A DNA stretch of 5,986 nt from Thermodesulfobacteriota bacterium (GTDB lineage Bacteria > Desulfobacterota > Syntrophobacteria > BM002): positions 1-5,986 of the forward strand of contig CAMYLW010000192.1 of assembly GCA_947259475.1 (NCBI GenBank), written 5' to 3'. Below the pieces are notes generated by a model that made no database searches, was not told the origin of the DNA, and was given only the letters and a program-made list of their open reading frames with translations. The position numbers were made by a program, and so were the translations under genes. Shown here piece by piece: positions 5,911 to 5,986 of the stretch. Every line of letters begins with the position of its first letter. Position 1 is the stretch's first letter.

Positions 5911-5939
5911 ATTATAATGGTGTCTTGGAAATTCTACAA
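5911..5939 (-). promoter_or_regulatory. Candidate sigma-70-like promoter of the kinase gene
   Basis: On the minus strand a perfect TATAAT (5916-5911) follows TTGTAG (5939-5934, three of six to TTGACA) after exactly 17 bases. Transcription would begin near 5904, about 30 bases before ATG 5872, which argues against the TTG at 5905 as start. A GGCGGA purine stretch about a dozen bases before the ATG is the only ribosome-site candidate. The remaining 5940-5986 shows no feature I can name. Confidence 0.5.
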
Positions 5940-5986
5940 AATATTGAGAAGATATTGCAATGCAAAGTCCACAACATCCCACCTAA

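Overview
This 5986-base window carries four substantial genes, all on the minus strand. In transcription order (high to low coordinates) they are a membrane sensor histidine kinase (5872-4160), a sigma-54-type response regulator (3923-2544), an Ig-repeat lipoprotein (2326-1358) and a secreted DUF1573-type Ig-repeat protein (1195-158). No tRNA, rRNA, CRISPR array or transposase gene is visible. The kinase and regulator form an evident two-component pair. The two downstream genes encode exported multi-domain beta-sandwich proteins.

The most notable feature is in the DUF1573 gene. It is interrupted by one in-frame TGA at 964-962, with no frameshift. The reading on either side is one family-consistent protein of 345 residues. 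The TGA falls where DUF1573 proteins carry the first Cys of their conserved C-G-C motif, so the motif reads U-G-C. A stem-loop (7 Watson-Crick pairs plus one G-U) begins nine bases after the TGA, where a bacterial SECIS element belongs. The remaining Cys of the motif is the only cysteine in the protein. I read this as a candidate exported selenoprotein with a Sec-Gly-Cys redox pair, not as two genes or a pseudogene.

Every intergenic gap (236, 217 and 162 bases) is occupied by short palindromic or degenerate repeats of the REP/MITE kind. Two of these have entered the coding 3' ends: the kinase and lipoprotein genes each run into such a repeat, which supplies the last residues and the stop codon. 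Between the regulator and the lipoprotein there is also an open stretch of 37 codons that looks like the last strands of an outer-membrane beta-barrel, possibly a gene remnant.

A signal-peptide lipoprotein, a possible outer-membrane protein tail, an NtrC-type sigma-54 activator and mid-range base composition point to a Gram-negative (diderm) bacterium. The dense small repeats and probable selenoprotein use would fit Deltaproteobacteria/Desulfobacterota or an uncultured relative, but the phylum cannot be fixed from this window. A good sigma-70-like promoter lies before the kinase and a plausible one before the DUF1573 gene, so the four genes are probably not a single tight operon.
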